From WHSW01 sp963846165 (GTDB taxonomy: Bacteria; Actinomycetota; Thermoleophilia; Solirubrobacterales; 70-9): 64,000 nucleotides of DNA. The notes beneath the pieces are model-generated. The model had not been told where the DNA came from. It did no database searches and saw nothing but the letters and a program-made list of their open reading frames with translations. Shown here piece after piece: positions 43,416 to 51,698 of this stretch (its first letter is position 1; each line of letters opens with the position of its first letter). Where the stretch lies: contig CAWJUU010000003.1 in the NCBI GenBank assembly GCA_963846165.1, forward strand, positions 62,001 to 126,000, given 5' to 3'. A program made the position numbers and the translations under genes.

Positions 43416-45109
43416 CTAGCGAGGAGTCCGGAACCTTGGGCGTTGACGCTCGCAGACCGCAAGTGCGATCAGCAGCGGGGGCAGGAACCAGGGGATGTAG
43501 AGGTAGAACCAGTGCTCGGCACTGAGCTCGACCGCGATCATGACCGCGGCGACGAGGGCGGCTATCTGCGGCGATAGTGCGGCGACGGGGGACGAAGGCG
43601 ACCGCCACCGCCAGCGCGCCGGAGGCGACGATCGTCACCGTCTGAAGCCAGCCGAGCCCGGGCTCCTGGCCCCAGATGCTGAACGGCGAGCTCCCGGTCG
43701 AGCTGGCTCTCGAGGGTCCGTTCCCAGAAGGTCGCCAGGCCGGGGTCGATCGCGGGATGGGCGAGCATCAGCGCCGCGACGGCGGCGAAGGCGAACGCGA
43801 ACCCGGCCACGGGGCGCAGGCCGCGCCACCGCGAGCGATCCTCGCCGGCGCCCCACAGGCTGTCGGCGAGCCCGCGCTCGCCGGCCGCGTAGATCGGCGC
43901 CAGCACCAGCGGCGCGAACTTCGCCGCCGCCGCGAGCGCCAGCAGGGCCCCGCGCGCGAGCGGGCGCGCGAACAGAACCAGCGACCAGACGAGCAACGCG
44001 GCGACCAGCGAGTCGTTGGAGTTCGACTGCAGCGCGAACGCCGTGTAGGGGTAGGCGAGCCAGGCGAAGGCGAGCACAATCGCAAGCGCTCGCCCTGCCA
44101 GGCCCGGGCGCAACCGGAGGCCGAAGACGACCAGCCCGGCCACCGTGGCGAGGTCGAAGGCGATCGCGGCGGCGTGCGAGGCGGCGAGCTCGTCCCACTC
44201 GCCGCTCCAGGGCAGCGCAAGCTCGAACGGCACGTACGCGTAGTAGTTCGCCGGGCCGTATGTGTCACCGAAACGGTTGTCGTCGGGAAACTCGCCATCG
44301 CCGTAGATCGGTTCGCCGTGCACGATCCGGTCGGCGCCGACGCTGCCGGCGTAGCCGACGTCGATGACCCCGGAGTCGGCGACGTTGATCGTCAGCCGGA
44401 AGGCGATCAGCGCGACGGCGGCGACCGCGAGCCAGGACACCGGCAGGGTCGGCCGCAGACCTTCCCCGCCGCGGAATCCGAGCCAGAGCATGCGGGCCAG
44501 CAGATAGACGAGCACCGGGTAGACAAGTGGAACCGAGACCCCGATCTCGCCCCGGTTGAAGAACACGTGCGAGACGCCGAATGCGAGCAGCACGAGCAGA
44601 TCGAGGTGCACGACCCGCCACGGGCGGCGCCAGTCGAGCAGCCCGGCGATGAAGATCGCGCAGAGCGGGATCCAGACGTAGGGTGCGTTGAGGACGTGGC
44701 CGAACTGGCCCTCGTTGCCGCGCGCCATCGGCCACGCGACCTGGTAGCCGGTCCAGGCCTCCCGCACCTCGCCCGTCGCCCCGTCGACGACGACCTGGGC
44801 GACCTCGCGGTCGGCGGACTTGTAGCCGACCTGCCAGGCGCCACCCTCCTCGACCTCGATCGCGGTCTCGAGGCGCCCGTAGCGGGCGGTCTGCTCGGCG
44901 ACCACCGGGTTGCGGTCGGCGATCGCGACCGCCTCGGCGGCGCTCAGCCCGTAGCCCTCGGGCGTTGGCGGCAAATAGCCCGGGCGGGTGGGTTCCTGCG
45001 CGGTCGAGCCGGCGGCGCTCGCGGGCTCGCCCTGGGCGCCTGCCCCCGCCGGGAAGGCGAGGACGCAGACCGCTACGAGGGCGGCGCCGAGCCGCGGTCG
45101 AAGGTCCAC
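43416..45109 (-). CDS. PepSY-like domain fused to GT87-type membrane glycosyltransferase, frameshifted
   Basis: A predicted protein of about 560 aa. A signal peptide or first helix (ALVAVCVLAFPAGAGAQG) precedes a PepSY-like domain (LSAAEAVAIADRNPVVAEQ and VVVDGATGEVREAWTGYQVA). At least ten transmembrane helices follow. Between them is a large loop with GEFPDDNRFGDTYGPANYYAY and FALQSNSNDSLVAALLVW, as in polyprenyl-phosphate-mannose-dependent GT87/GT-C enzymes. Frames change near 43695 and 43570; the end in the last frame is HWFYLYIPWFLPPLLIALAV. The GTG start overlaps the GtrA gene. It likely works in envelope glycan assembly. Donor and acceptor are unknown. Confidence 0.7.
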
Positions 45110-45614
45110 AGCTTGTTGCCGATGAAGTTCGCAGGCATCGCGACGGCGACGGCGACCGCCTGTGCGGGAAGCTCCTCGATCCCGACACCGCTGACGAGCA
45201 GCTCGAGCACGCCGAGGTTGATCCCGAGTCCGACCAGCGAGACGGCGAGAAAGCGCGCTCCCTGGTGCCCGGCGTGCTGGTCGCTTGCCTGGAAGGTCCA
45301 GTGGCGGTTCCAGAGCCAGTTATTCGTCACCGCGACGCAGAACGCTCCCACGGCCGCCGCGATGTGGTGCAGGCCGGCCGGCGTGCGCGAGCAGCCAGAA
45401 CACCGCCAGGTTGACGGCGTAGCCGGAGAGCCCGACGACGCCGAACTTGAACAGCTGCACCCAGTTGCGGGGCCGGCGGGTGCCGAGATGGACCCGGCGC
45501 ACCGCGGCCCAGGTGAGATCGGCGCGCGCGCCCACGCGTCGCGCGCACTCGGCGGCGCGGGCGGCGCGGGCGGCGCGCGGGCGCCTCGAGCTCGAGCTCG
45601 CGGGTCTCGGTCAC
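45073..45614 (-). CDS. GtrA-family membrane protein, frameshifted
   Basis: A protein of about 180 aa assembled from two frames. An Arg/Ala-rich cytoplasmic N-terminus is followed by VQLFKFGVVGLSGYAVNLAVFWLLAHAG, the GtrA signature helix. Then come IAAAVGAFCVAVTNNWLWNRHWTF (NxxWNRxWTF hallmark), FLAVSLVGLGINLGVLELLV, and ANFIGNKLWTFDRG at the end. GtrA-like proteins help flip or deliver polyprenyl-linked sugars. The frame breaks near 45375 and near 45500. GTG 45614 overlaps the previous gene's stop, and its 3' end overlaps the glycosyltransferase start by 37 bases. Confidence 0.85.
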
Positions 45615-47167
45615 ACCCCGACCTCGGTTGCGGTGGCGCTGGGATCGGCCTCGGGCGCGATCCCGAAGTGACCGAGCACCAGGCCGGCGACGTCGCTGAG
45701 CGCCCACTGCTCGCGAATCGCCTCGGTGCCCGGCTCGAACCCGCACAGCAACAACGGCCCGAGCGAGTCGCCGGCGTGCAGCGAGCCGTGGCTGCCACCG
45801 GGACAGTGGGTTACCCCGCCCCAGTCGACGAGCTCGTAGCCGGTCGAGGCCGAGATCAGGATGTCGCCGGCGTGAGGGGCATTGAGCGCCGACCAAAGGC
45901 GGAACAGCGCGTCGGGGTACTCCGGGCTCTCGAAGCGTCCGTCCGGGGCCTTGGCCGGCGAGCGCCGAGAGGTCACCGTCGACGTCCCAGCCCGCCCCGC
46001 GGCTGTCGACGACGCCGGTGCCCGGCCGGAAGCGAAGCTCGGCGCCGTCGCGCTCGACCACCGCCTCGGCGCCGTGCGGCGGGACCAGGGTCGGCGCGCT
46101 CGACGGGGGCGCCGTCGCCGCGTGATAGCCACGCGAACAGGTCGATCCCGTCGATGCCCCGAAGCCGGGCGCGCACGTCGGCGTGCGCACGCTCGGCGCG
46201 GGCACCTTCGAGCAGGACGTAGACGGCGGCGGCCCGGGCAATCGGGCTGACCGCGAGCTCGGCGTGCTCGGGGCCGACGTTCGGCTCTTGCACCCGCCAA
46301 TCGGCGCCCAATGCCTCGGCCAGCGGCAGCGGGCTCTCGACCCGGGTCTGGGCGTGGTCGGCGAGCAGGATCACCGCGTTGGCGTCGAGGAACTCGTCGA
46401 GACCGCCGGCCGCGTCGGCGAGCTCGGCGAAGGCGGCGTCGGCGCGGGCGATCGACTCGATCTGCGCCTCGGGCCCGAACTTGTGCGAATGATGGTCGTT
46501 GTCGGGGAGTGAGAAGAGCAGGAAGTCGTAACGGTCGTTGGCGACCAGGTCGCGCCCGACGCAGGCGGAGTACTCGTCGCGCGTGCCGGGGCGCGCGAGG
46601 GTCGGCTTGCAGTCCACCTGCCGACTCGAGTAGAGCTCGCCGTAGAAGAGCTCGTCCGGCCCCCAGGTCGCGTGCCGGAAGCTGGCCGCGACCGCGACCT
46701 TGCGCAGCAGCCCCTCGAGCCCGACCTCGTGGCGGGTGCGTCCGCGATAGATCAGGAACGGCGTGCAGGCGCTGCGCAGGCCGCGGTCGCCGAGCCGCTC
46801 GAAGACCGTCTCCACCTCGGGGGAGAGGTGGGACATGTTCATGTTGTAGACGATGTCGTAGAGCGTTCGAAAGAGCCCGAACGCACGGGTCGCCTCGAAC
46901 GAGCTGCCGTACTCGACGTAACGCCCCTCGGCGCGGTGATACCAGTTGCTGCCGCTGATCCAGTGCCGATCCGGGCGCGGCGCCGGTGACGATCTCCGAC
47001 GAGCAGACCGGGGTCACCGAGGGAAAGGAGGAGACGCAGTCGCCGATCAGCGCGCCGCGCTCGATCAGGGTGGCGAACGTCGGCGCCGCGCCGCCCCTCG
47101 CGGCCTCGACGAGCATGTCGGTGCGCAGCGAATCGACGACGCAGAGAACGAGCTTGCGCTGCCTCAC
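45611..47167 (-). CDS. Alkaline phosphatase-superfamily phosphodiesterase (nucleotide pyrophosphatase-like), frameshifted
   Basis: Pieces in three frames give about 515 aa of the type-I phosphodiesterase/alkaline-phosphatase superfamily. KLVLCVVDSLRTDMLVEAA carries the first metal Asp. SSFPSVTPVCSSEIVTGAAP carries the nucleophile Thr region. FLLFSLPDNDHHSHKFGP and VILLADHAQTRVE supply the other metal ligands (Asp/His). The last part, ILISASTGYELVDWGGVTHCPGGSHGSLHAGDS, holds a metal His. Frame changes are at about 47000, 46100 and 45960. It starts with GTG 47167, overlapping the membrane-protein stop. No signal peptide is seen; a substrate such as a glycolipid phosphate is possible. Confidence 0.8.
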   Translation of the reverse strand: MRQRKLVLCVVDSLRTDMLVEAARGGAAPTFATLIERGALIGDCVSSFPSVTPVCSSEIVTGAAPGSALDQRQQLVSPRRGALRRVRQLVRGDPCVRALSNALRHRLQHEHVPPLPRGGDGLRAARRPRPAQRLHAVPDLSRTHPPRGRARGAAAQGRGRGQLPARDLGAGRALLRRALLESAGGLQADPRAPRHARRVLRLRRARPGRQRPLRLPALLTPRQRPSFAQVRARGADRVDRPRRRRLRRARRRGRRSRRVPRRQRGDPARRPRPDPGREPAAAGRGIGRRLAGARAERRPRARRARGQPDCPGRRRLRPARRCPRRACARRRARPASGHRRDRPVRVAITRRRRPRRARRPWSRRTAPRRWSSATAPSFASGRAPASSTAAGRAGTSTVTSRRSPAKAPDGRFESPEYPDALFRLWSALNAPHAGDILISASTGYELVDWGGVTHCPGGSHGSLHAGDSLGPLLLCGFEPGTEAIREQWALSDVAGLVLGHFGIAPEADPSATATEVGV

Positions 47168-47595
47168 CGCAGCGTCCTGAGACCCTCGTACTTGCTCGCG
47201 GTCCGGCGGCGCTGGCCGAGGTAGAGCCAGACGAGCGCCCCGAAGGCGACGATCGAGATCGGCTGAAGCAGGACCGAGAGCGCGGCGAGGGCGAGCGCGG
47301 CGAGGGCGATCAGCGCGGCGATGAACCCGCCGCCCTCGGCGCGCTGGCCGGCCGCCTCGGACAGGTCCCGAACGACGGCGTACGCGAACCCGGCGAGCGC
47401 CGCGCCGACCGGCCAGCCCGGCCAGGCCGGGTGGTCCTCGGCCTCGAGCGAGATCCCGAACAGGATCGCGCCGCCGATGACCGCGACCGCGGCCAGGAGC
47501 CCGCCGATCAAGTCGCGGCGGCCGGCGGCGCCGGCGAACGCCCCGGCCGCGAGCGCCAGCCCGGCGCCCTGACACGCTGCGAGGAAGAGGTCCAT
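47164..47595 (-). CDS. Membrane protein of unknown function (four or five helices)
   Basis: A 143-aa hydrophobic protein with segments GAGLALAAGAFAGAAGRRD, LLAAVAVIGGAILFGISL, WPGWPVGAALAGFAYAVV and the C-terminal LSVLLQPISIVAFGALVWLYL. The final polar tail is RRRTASKYEGLRTLR. It resembles no family I can name with confidence (DUF4126-like hydrophobic pattern only). It heads a four-gene, stop/start-overlapping operon with the phosphodiesterase, GtrA and glycosyltransferase genes, so an accessory role in envelope polymer assembly is reasonable. Confidence 0.6.
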   Translation of the reverse strand: MDLFLAACQGAGLALAAGAFAGAAGRRDLIGGLLAAVAVIGGAILFGISLEAEDHPAWPGWPVGAALAGFAYAVVRDLSEAAGQRAEGGGFIAALIALAALALAALSVLLQPISIVAFGALVWLYLGQRRRTASKYEGLRTLR

Positions 47596-47621
47596 CGCGG
47601 GCGCAGGCTAGCGTCCCAAGC

Positions 47622-49063
47622 ATGCGCACGGCGGGACACGGACCGTGGGGGGACGGCGTTCCAAGCGCCGATCAACGACGGGCATACTCCGAGGCCTCGA
47701 CGACCCCGTTCTGGCTCGACTCGCCCCAGCGGCCGGCGCCCGCGGCGGCCCTCGAAGGCGACACCGAGCCCGATCTGGCGATCGTCGGTGGCGGTCTCAG
47801 CGGGCTCTGGGCCGCGCTGCTGGCAAAGGAGGACGAGCCGGGGCGGGAGGTGGTGCTGCTCGAGTGCGAGCGAGCTCGGCGCACGCGGCCAGCGGCCGCA
47901 ACGGCGGCTTCTTCCTCTCCTCGCTCACGCACGGGATCGACAACGGCCTGGCCCGTTTCGGAGACCAGATGGCGACCCTCGAGCGGCTCGGGCTCGAGAA
48001 CTTCGACAGCGTCGTGGCCACGATCGAGCGCCACGGGATCGACTGCGACCTCGAGCTCACGGGGAACCTCGACGTCGCCGTCGAGCCGCACGAGGTCGCC
48101 GGGTTTGCCGACCAGGTCGAGACGCTGCGGGCGCACGGTCACGAGGCGGAGCTGCTCGATCGCGAGCAGGTCCGGGCCGAGGTCGACTCGCCGATCTACG
48201 CGGCGGGGTGCTGGCAACGCAGCGGCGCCGGGCTGCTCGACCCGGCGAAGCTCTGCTGGGGGCTCGCCGCTGCGGCGCGCGCGCTCGGCGTTCGGATTCA
48301 CGAGCGCACCGAGGTGACCCGGTTGCGCAACAACGGCGCCACGGTCGAGCTGACGCACTTCCACCGGCGTCGTTCGGGCCCGCCGGGTGCTGCTCGCGAC
48401 CAGCGCCTATCCGGGGCTGGTGCGGACGATCCGGCGCCGGATCGTCCCGGTCTACGACTACGTCCTCGTCACCGAGCCGCTCTCGCCGGCGCAGCGTGAG
48501 GCGATCGGCTGGGCGAACCGGCAGGGGCTGGGCGATGCCGCGAACCAGTTCCACTACTACCGGCTGACCGCCGACGACCGGATTCTGTGGGGCGGCTACG
48601 ACGCCGTCTACCACTACGGCGGCAGGTCGGCGCCCGCTTCGATCAAAGCGACGAGACCTCGGCGTTGCTCGCCGCCCACTTCTTCACCGCCTTCCCCCAG
48701 CTCGAGGGAATCCGCTTCAGCCATCGCTGGGGTGGGGCGATCGACACCTGCAGCCGCTTCTTCGCCTTCTACGGGACGGCGCTGGGCGGCCGGGTCGCCT
48801 ACGCGGTCGGCCACACGGGTCTCGGGGTCGGCGCGAGCCGCTTCGGCGCCCGGGTGGCGCTCGACCTGCTCGCCGGGCGCGACACCGAGGCCACCCGGCT
48901 GCCGGCGATCCGCTCGAAGCCGACGCCGTTTCCGCCCGAACCGCTCCGCTGGGCCGCGATCGAGCTCACCCGCAACCGGCTCGCCGCCGCCGACCGCAAC
49001 GGCGGGCGGCGCGGGATCTGGCTCCGAACGCTCGACCGGCTCGGGCTCGGCTACGACTCCTGA
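47622..49063 (+). CDS. FAD-dependent amine oxidoreductase (DAO family, gamma-glutamylputrescine oxidase-like), frameshifted
   Basis: About 480 aa over three frames. The dinucleotide motif is DLAIVGGGLSGLWAALLAKE (residues about 50-69). ASGRNGGFFLSSLTHGIDNG is the family's flavin-covalent or near-flavin region. VYDYVLVTEPLSPAQREAIGW and FHYYRLTADDRILWGGYDAVYH form the substrate domain. HRWGGAIDTCSRFFAF and GHTGLGVGASRFGARVALDLLAG complete the FAD domain. Frame changes lie near 47880, 48370 and 48625. The substrate may be a secondary amine or gamma-glutamyl-putrescine. It is divergent from the envelope operon, and its 3' end overlaps the convergent nucleotidyltransferase gene. Confidence 0.88.
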
Positions 49064-49578
49064 CCGCCGCCGCGCTCGACCTCGGTCAGCGCCGCGATGT
49101 CGGCGAGGTCCTTCGGCCGTCCGGCCGCACGCTTCATCTCGATCAGGTCGTCCTTGGAGATCACGCGCAGGGTGCCGCCGCCCAGCGGCGCTTCGACGGC
49201 GTTGCGCTCGAGGCCGCGATAGCGCTTCAGGTCCGGGCTCGGGCCGTTGACCAGATCGAGGGCGCCGTACTTGGTATCGAGGAAGTAGTTGCCGAGCGCA
49301 AGGCTCTCGGGATGCGAGAGATCGAGCGGCAGTCGGACGCCGCCGGTGCCCACCGCTTGTGCTTGAAGCTCGGCCAGGGCGGCGGCGAGCCGGCGCATGT
49401 TGGCCGACGAAGGGTCGGGGATCACGTCGACGTCGTGGGTGAGCCGGGTATGGCCGTGCACGTAGACCGCGATCCCGCCCAGAACCAGGAACGCGACCTC
49501 GTAGTCGAGCAGGGTCTCGAGAATGCGTTCCTGGTCGGCCGGCTCGCGGCCGAGGTCGTCGGTCGGTCGCTCATTCAC
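49051..49578 (-). CDS. Nucleotidyltransferase-like protein (AbiEii/MNT-type, putative toxin or partner)
   Basis: A 175-aa minimal nucleotidyltransferase-fold protein. YEVAFLVLGGIAVYVHGHTR with THDVDVIPDPS gives the GG...DxD metal-binding motif (Asp pair near residues 48-50). The later ALDLVNG supplies the third acidic residue. C-terminal ISKDDLIEMKRAAGRPKDLADIAALTEVE is the usual helical end of AbiEii/DUF6036 proteins. It overlaps the upstream XRE gene by 8 bases. Such HTH plus nucleotidyltransferase pairs work as toxin-antitoxin or phage-defence modules. Which of the two is toxic here is unknown. Confidence 0.7.
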   Translation of the reverse strand: MNERPTDDLGREPADQERILETLLDYEVAFLVLGGIAVYVHGHTRLTHDVDVIPDPSSANMRRLAAALAELQAQAVGTGGVRLPLDLSHPESLALGNYFLDTKYGALDLVNGPSPDLKRYRGLERNAVEAPLGGGTLRVISKDDLIEMKRAAGRPKDLADIAALTEVERGGGQES

Positions 49579-49909
49579 GGATCGCCGCCGCCGCCTCGTC
49601 CAGTCGCGCGGCGAATCGGCTCAACGACAGGCCGCGCTGCAGGCGCTCGTGGGTGCTCGCGCCGGCATCGGCATGCAGCCGCCGCGGCTCCGTCTCGTGC
49701 TCGGCGATCGGCACGAGCTCGATCACCGGGCGCCACCCGAGCCCGGCAAGGATCTGCTCGACCCGCTCGAAGGTTGGCTGCTCGAGGCCGCGCTCGATCC
49801 GGCTGATCGCCGCCTGGCTGGTGCCGGCGCGGCGAGCGACTGAGCGCTGGCTCAGCCCCGAGCGCAGGCGGGCCTCACGGATCAGCTCTCCAATCTCGGC
49901 CATGCTCAT
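49571..49909 (-). CDS. XRE-family helix-turn-helix regulator (putative antitoxin)
   Basis: A 112-aa protein with a Cro/CI HTH at residues about 6-60: ELIREARLRSGLSQRSVARRAGTSQAAISRIERGLEQPTFERVEQIL. The C-terminal part (about 60-112) is polar and Arg-rich. It is translated from ATG 49909, or from the second ATG at 49903, directly beside an AT-rich inverted repeat that is probably its operator. The overlap with the nucleotidyltransferase gene indicates one operon. Confidence 0.85.
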   Translation of the reverse strand: MSMAEIGELIREARLRSGLSQRSVARRAGTSQAAISRIERGLEQPTFERVEQILAGLGWRPVIELVPIAEHETEPRRLHADAGASTHERLQRGLSLSRFAARLDEAAAAIRE

Positions 49910-49939
49910 ATTGTATACGACGTCATATCGAATACAGTA
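49909..49939. promoter_or_regulatory. Operator-like inverted repeat of the XRE/nucleotidyltransferase operon
   Basis: TATTGTATACGA (49909-49920) and TCGAATACAGTA (49928-49939) are inverted repeats matching at 10 of 12 positions with a 7-base spacer. The block is strikingly AT-rich in this genome, and TATACAAT on the minus strand could be the -10 box. This fits autoregulation by the XRE protein, with a nearly leaderless mRNA. Confidence 0.6.
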
Positions 49940-50266
49940 TGGCCGCCTGCCTGGTCCAGGCCGACATCAACGGCAACGGCGTCGTCGGCGACATCTTCGG
50001 CGCCACACCCGCCGAGTGGCCGCTCGTCGACTACTCCTCCGGCGGCACCATCGGGCGCAAACCGCCGCCAGGCCGGTGGCGGCGGGGGCGTTCGTTCGCG
50101 ACTGATCGGCACGGCCCGGTCGGGCGCGCCGGTCCGCCACACTGCGGACGTGAGCGAAACGCCGGACCCTCCGCACTTCGTCGCGTGATTCCGAAAGGTC
50201 CTGCGTCGGCCTCCCGGTGGTAGCGTTGCCGCGGATCGTTCAACGCCAACTCCGGAAGGGGTCGTG
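49940..50266. other. Gap of about 330 bases without a supported gene
   Basis: Between the XRE operator and the GFA gene there are open stretches on both strands, but none has a ribosome-binding site or a recognisable protein. Bases 49960-50020 translate as ADINGNGVVGDIFG followed by low-complexity sequence, perhaps a decayed fragment. GGAAGGGG near 50255 is the ribosome-binding site of the next gene. Confidence 0.4.
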
Positions 50267-50656
50267 ATGACTGAAACGCTCAATGGAACGTGCTTGTGCG
50301 GGAGCGTGGAGTACGAGGTTCAGGATCCCCAGGCGCTGGGTTACTGCCACTGCACTCGCTGCCAGCACTGGACGGGCTCGAGCCTCGCGGGGGTGGTCGT
50401 GGCCAAGGACAACTTCAGGTTCACCAAAGGCGAGGACCTGGTCACGCGCTACGAGAGCGAACTCGCGCCCCGCAACTTCTGCAGCAAATGCGGCTCGAGC
50501 CTCTATGACGACCTCGGCGAGGTGTACTTCGTCGCCGCAGGACTGATGAGTGACCTCGACCTCGAACCGAGCTTTCACCAGCAGGTCGCATACAAGGCCA
50601 GCTGGCACCAGATCGGCGACGACGCGCCGCAGTTCGCCGAGATGCCGCCCGCCTGA
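50267..50656 (+). CDS. GFA/CENP-V-domain zinc protein
   Basis: A 129-aa protein of the glutathione-dependent formaldehyde-activating (GFA) fold. The Cys ligands for two zinc sites are visible: GTCLCGSVEYEV (CxC), GYCHCTRCQHWTGSS (CHCxxC), and RNFCSKCGSSLYDD (CxxC). GFA-domain proteins may bind glutathione adducts, but many members are of unknown function. ATG 50267 has a GGAAGGGG site 6 bases upstream; GTG 50264 is the alternative. Confidence 0.88.
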   Translation: MTETLNGTCLCGSVEYEVQDPQALGYCHCTRCQHWTGSSLAGVVVAKDNFRFTKGEDLVTRYESELAPRNFCSKCGSSLYDDLGEVYFVAAGLMSDLDLEPSFHQQVAYKASWHQIGDDAPQFAEMPPA

Positions 50657-50698
50657 CGCCCGGCGCATTCGCCGAGCAGGGCGCCGCCAGGTTGCGAA

Positions 50699-51016
50699 TC
50701 AGCGCCGGCGGCGATCGGCGAGCAACTGGTAGCGCAGCACGGCGTCGGCACGCAGGCGGGAGAGCCGCGCCCGCTCGTTTGCGTCGCCGGTCGCTGCGAC
50801 CAGCGTGCCCAGCCTGGCGGCCTCCTTGCGCGCCTCGAGCTCTGGCGGCAGGCAGCCGGCATTGCGCAGGAGCTTGAAGCCCATGCGGAGCTCCGCGGGC
50901 ACCCGCGAGAGGTCCTCGAGCTCAAGCGGCTCTCCCTGGCCGGGCAGGTTGTCGAACTCGCCCCGTGCGATCGCGGTGCGGATCTTCGACTCGGCGAGCC
51001 GTGCGAGAGCGTCCAA
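50699..51016 (-). CDS. DUF1992 domain protein
   Basis: A 105-aa protein with the DUF1992 (DnaJ-homologue C28-type) pattern: LAESKIRTAIARGEFDNLPGQGEPLELED (residues about 7-35), then MGFKLLRNAGCLPPELEARKEAARL. The domain's function is unknown. It starts with TTG 51016 just 31 bases after the LuxR regulator stop, so it might be the last gene of the stress operon. It is translated from a poor start. Confidence 0.85.
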   Translation of the reverse strand: MDALARLAESKIRTAIARGEFDNLPGQGEPLELEDLSRVPAELRMGFKLLRNAGCLPPELEARKEAARLGTLVAATGDANERARLSRLRADAVLRYQLLADRRRR

Positions 51017-51047
51017 CGATGTCAGCGTATCGCGGCTACGCCGGCGT

Positions 51048-51698
51048 TCAATCCACCAGCCGCCGCTCGACCGCCCAGCGGCTGAGCTCGTGGCGGTTGG
51101 AGAGCTGGAGCTTGCGGAGCACGGCGCTGACGTGCGCCTCGACCGTCTTCGGTGAGATCGAGAGCTCGAGCGCGATCTCCTTGTAGAGGTAGCCGCGCGC
51201 GATCAGCCGCAGGACCTCGCGCTCGCGCATCGTCAGCTGGTCGAGCTCGGGGTCGACCTCGGCCTCGGTGAGCTGTCCCGCAAAGGCGTCGAGGACGAAT
51301 CCGGCCAGCCGGGGCGAGAAGACCGCGTCGCCGGCACGCACGCGCCGCACCGCGTCGGCGAGCTCGACTCCGGAGATCGTCTTGGTCACGTAACCGCGAG
51401 CGCCGGCGCGGATCACCGCGATCACGTCCTCGGCGGCATCCGAGACCGAGAGTGCGAGGAAGCGCTGCGCTGGGCTCTCGCCGGCGACCCGGCGGATCAC
51501 CTCGACCCCGCCGCCACCCGGCATGTGCACGTCCAGGAGCACGACGTCGGGGTGCTCGGCGGCGATCAGCCTGACCGCCTCCTCGACCGACCCCGCCTCG
51601 CCGCGGACGTCGACCAGCCCCTCGAGCTCCGCCCGCACGCCGCTGCGGAAGATCTCGTGGTCGTCGACGATGACGACGGTCGGCGCGGTCGCACTCAT
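51048..51698 (-). CDS. LuxR/NarL-family two-component response regulator
   Basis: A 216-aa regulator. The receiver domain has VVIVDDHEIFRSGVR (acidic pair) and DVVLLDVHMPGGGGVEV (phospho-Asp), then LALSVSDAAED and YVTKTISGVELADAV (conserved Lys). The LuxR-type HTH is in LTMREREVLRLIARGYLYKEIALELSISPKTVEAHV (residues about 150-190). The ATG overlaps the stop of the kinase gene. It is the partner of the PspC-kinase, in the style of LiaSR/DesKR pairs. Confidence 0.95.
   Translation of the reverse strand: MSATAPTVVIVDDHEIFRSGVRAELEGLVDVRGEAGSVEEAVRLIAAEHPDVVLLDVHMPGGGGVEVIRRVAGESPAQRFLALSVSDAAEDVIAVIRAGARGYVTKTISGVELADAVRRVRAGDAVFSPRLAGFVLDAFAGQLTEAEVDPELDQLTMREREVLRLIARGYLYKEIALELSISPKTVEAHVSAVLRKLQLSNRHELSRWAVERRLVD

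Noticed and set aside
43676..46222. 848-codon plus-strand open frame over the glycosyltransferase operon
   Set aside because: Antisense to GtrA, the glycosyltransferase and the phosphodiesterase; no recognisable domain.
49939..50223. 94-codon frame starting at the XRE operator (MAACLVQADINGNGVVGDIF)
   Set aside because: The first 20 residues look protein-like, but the rest is low complexity and there is no ribosome-binding site.
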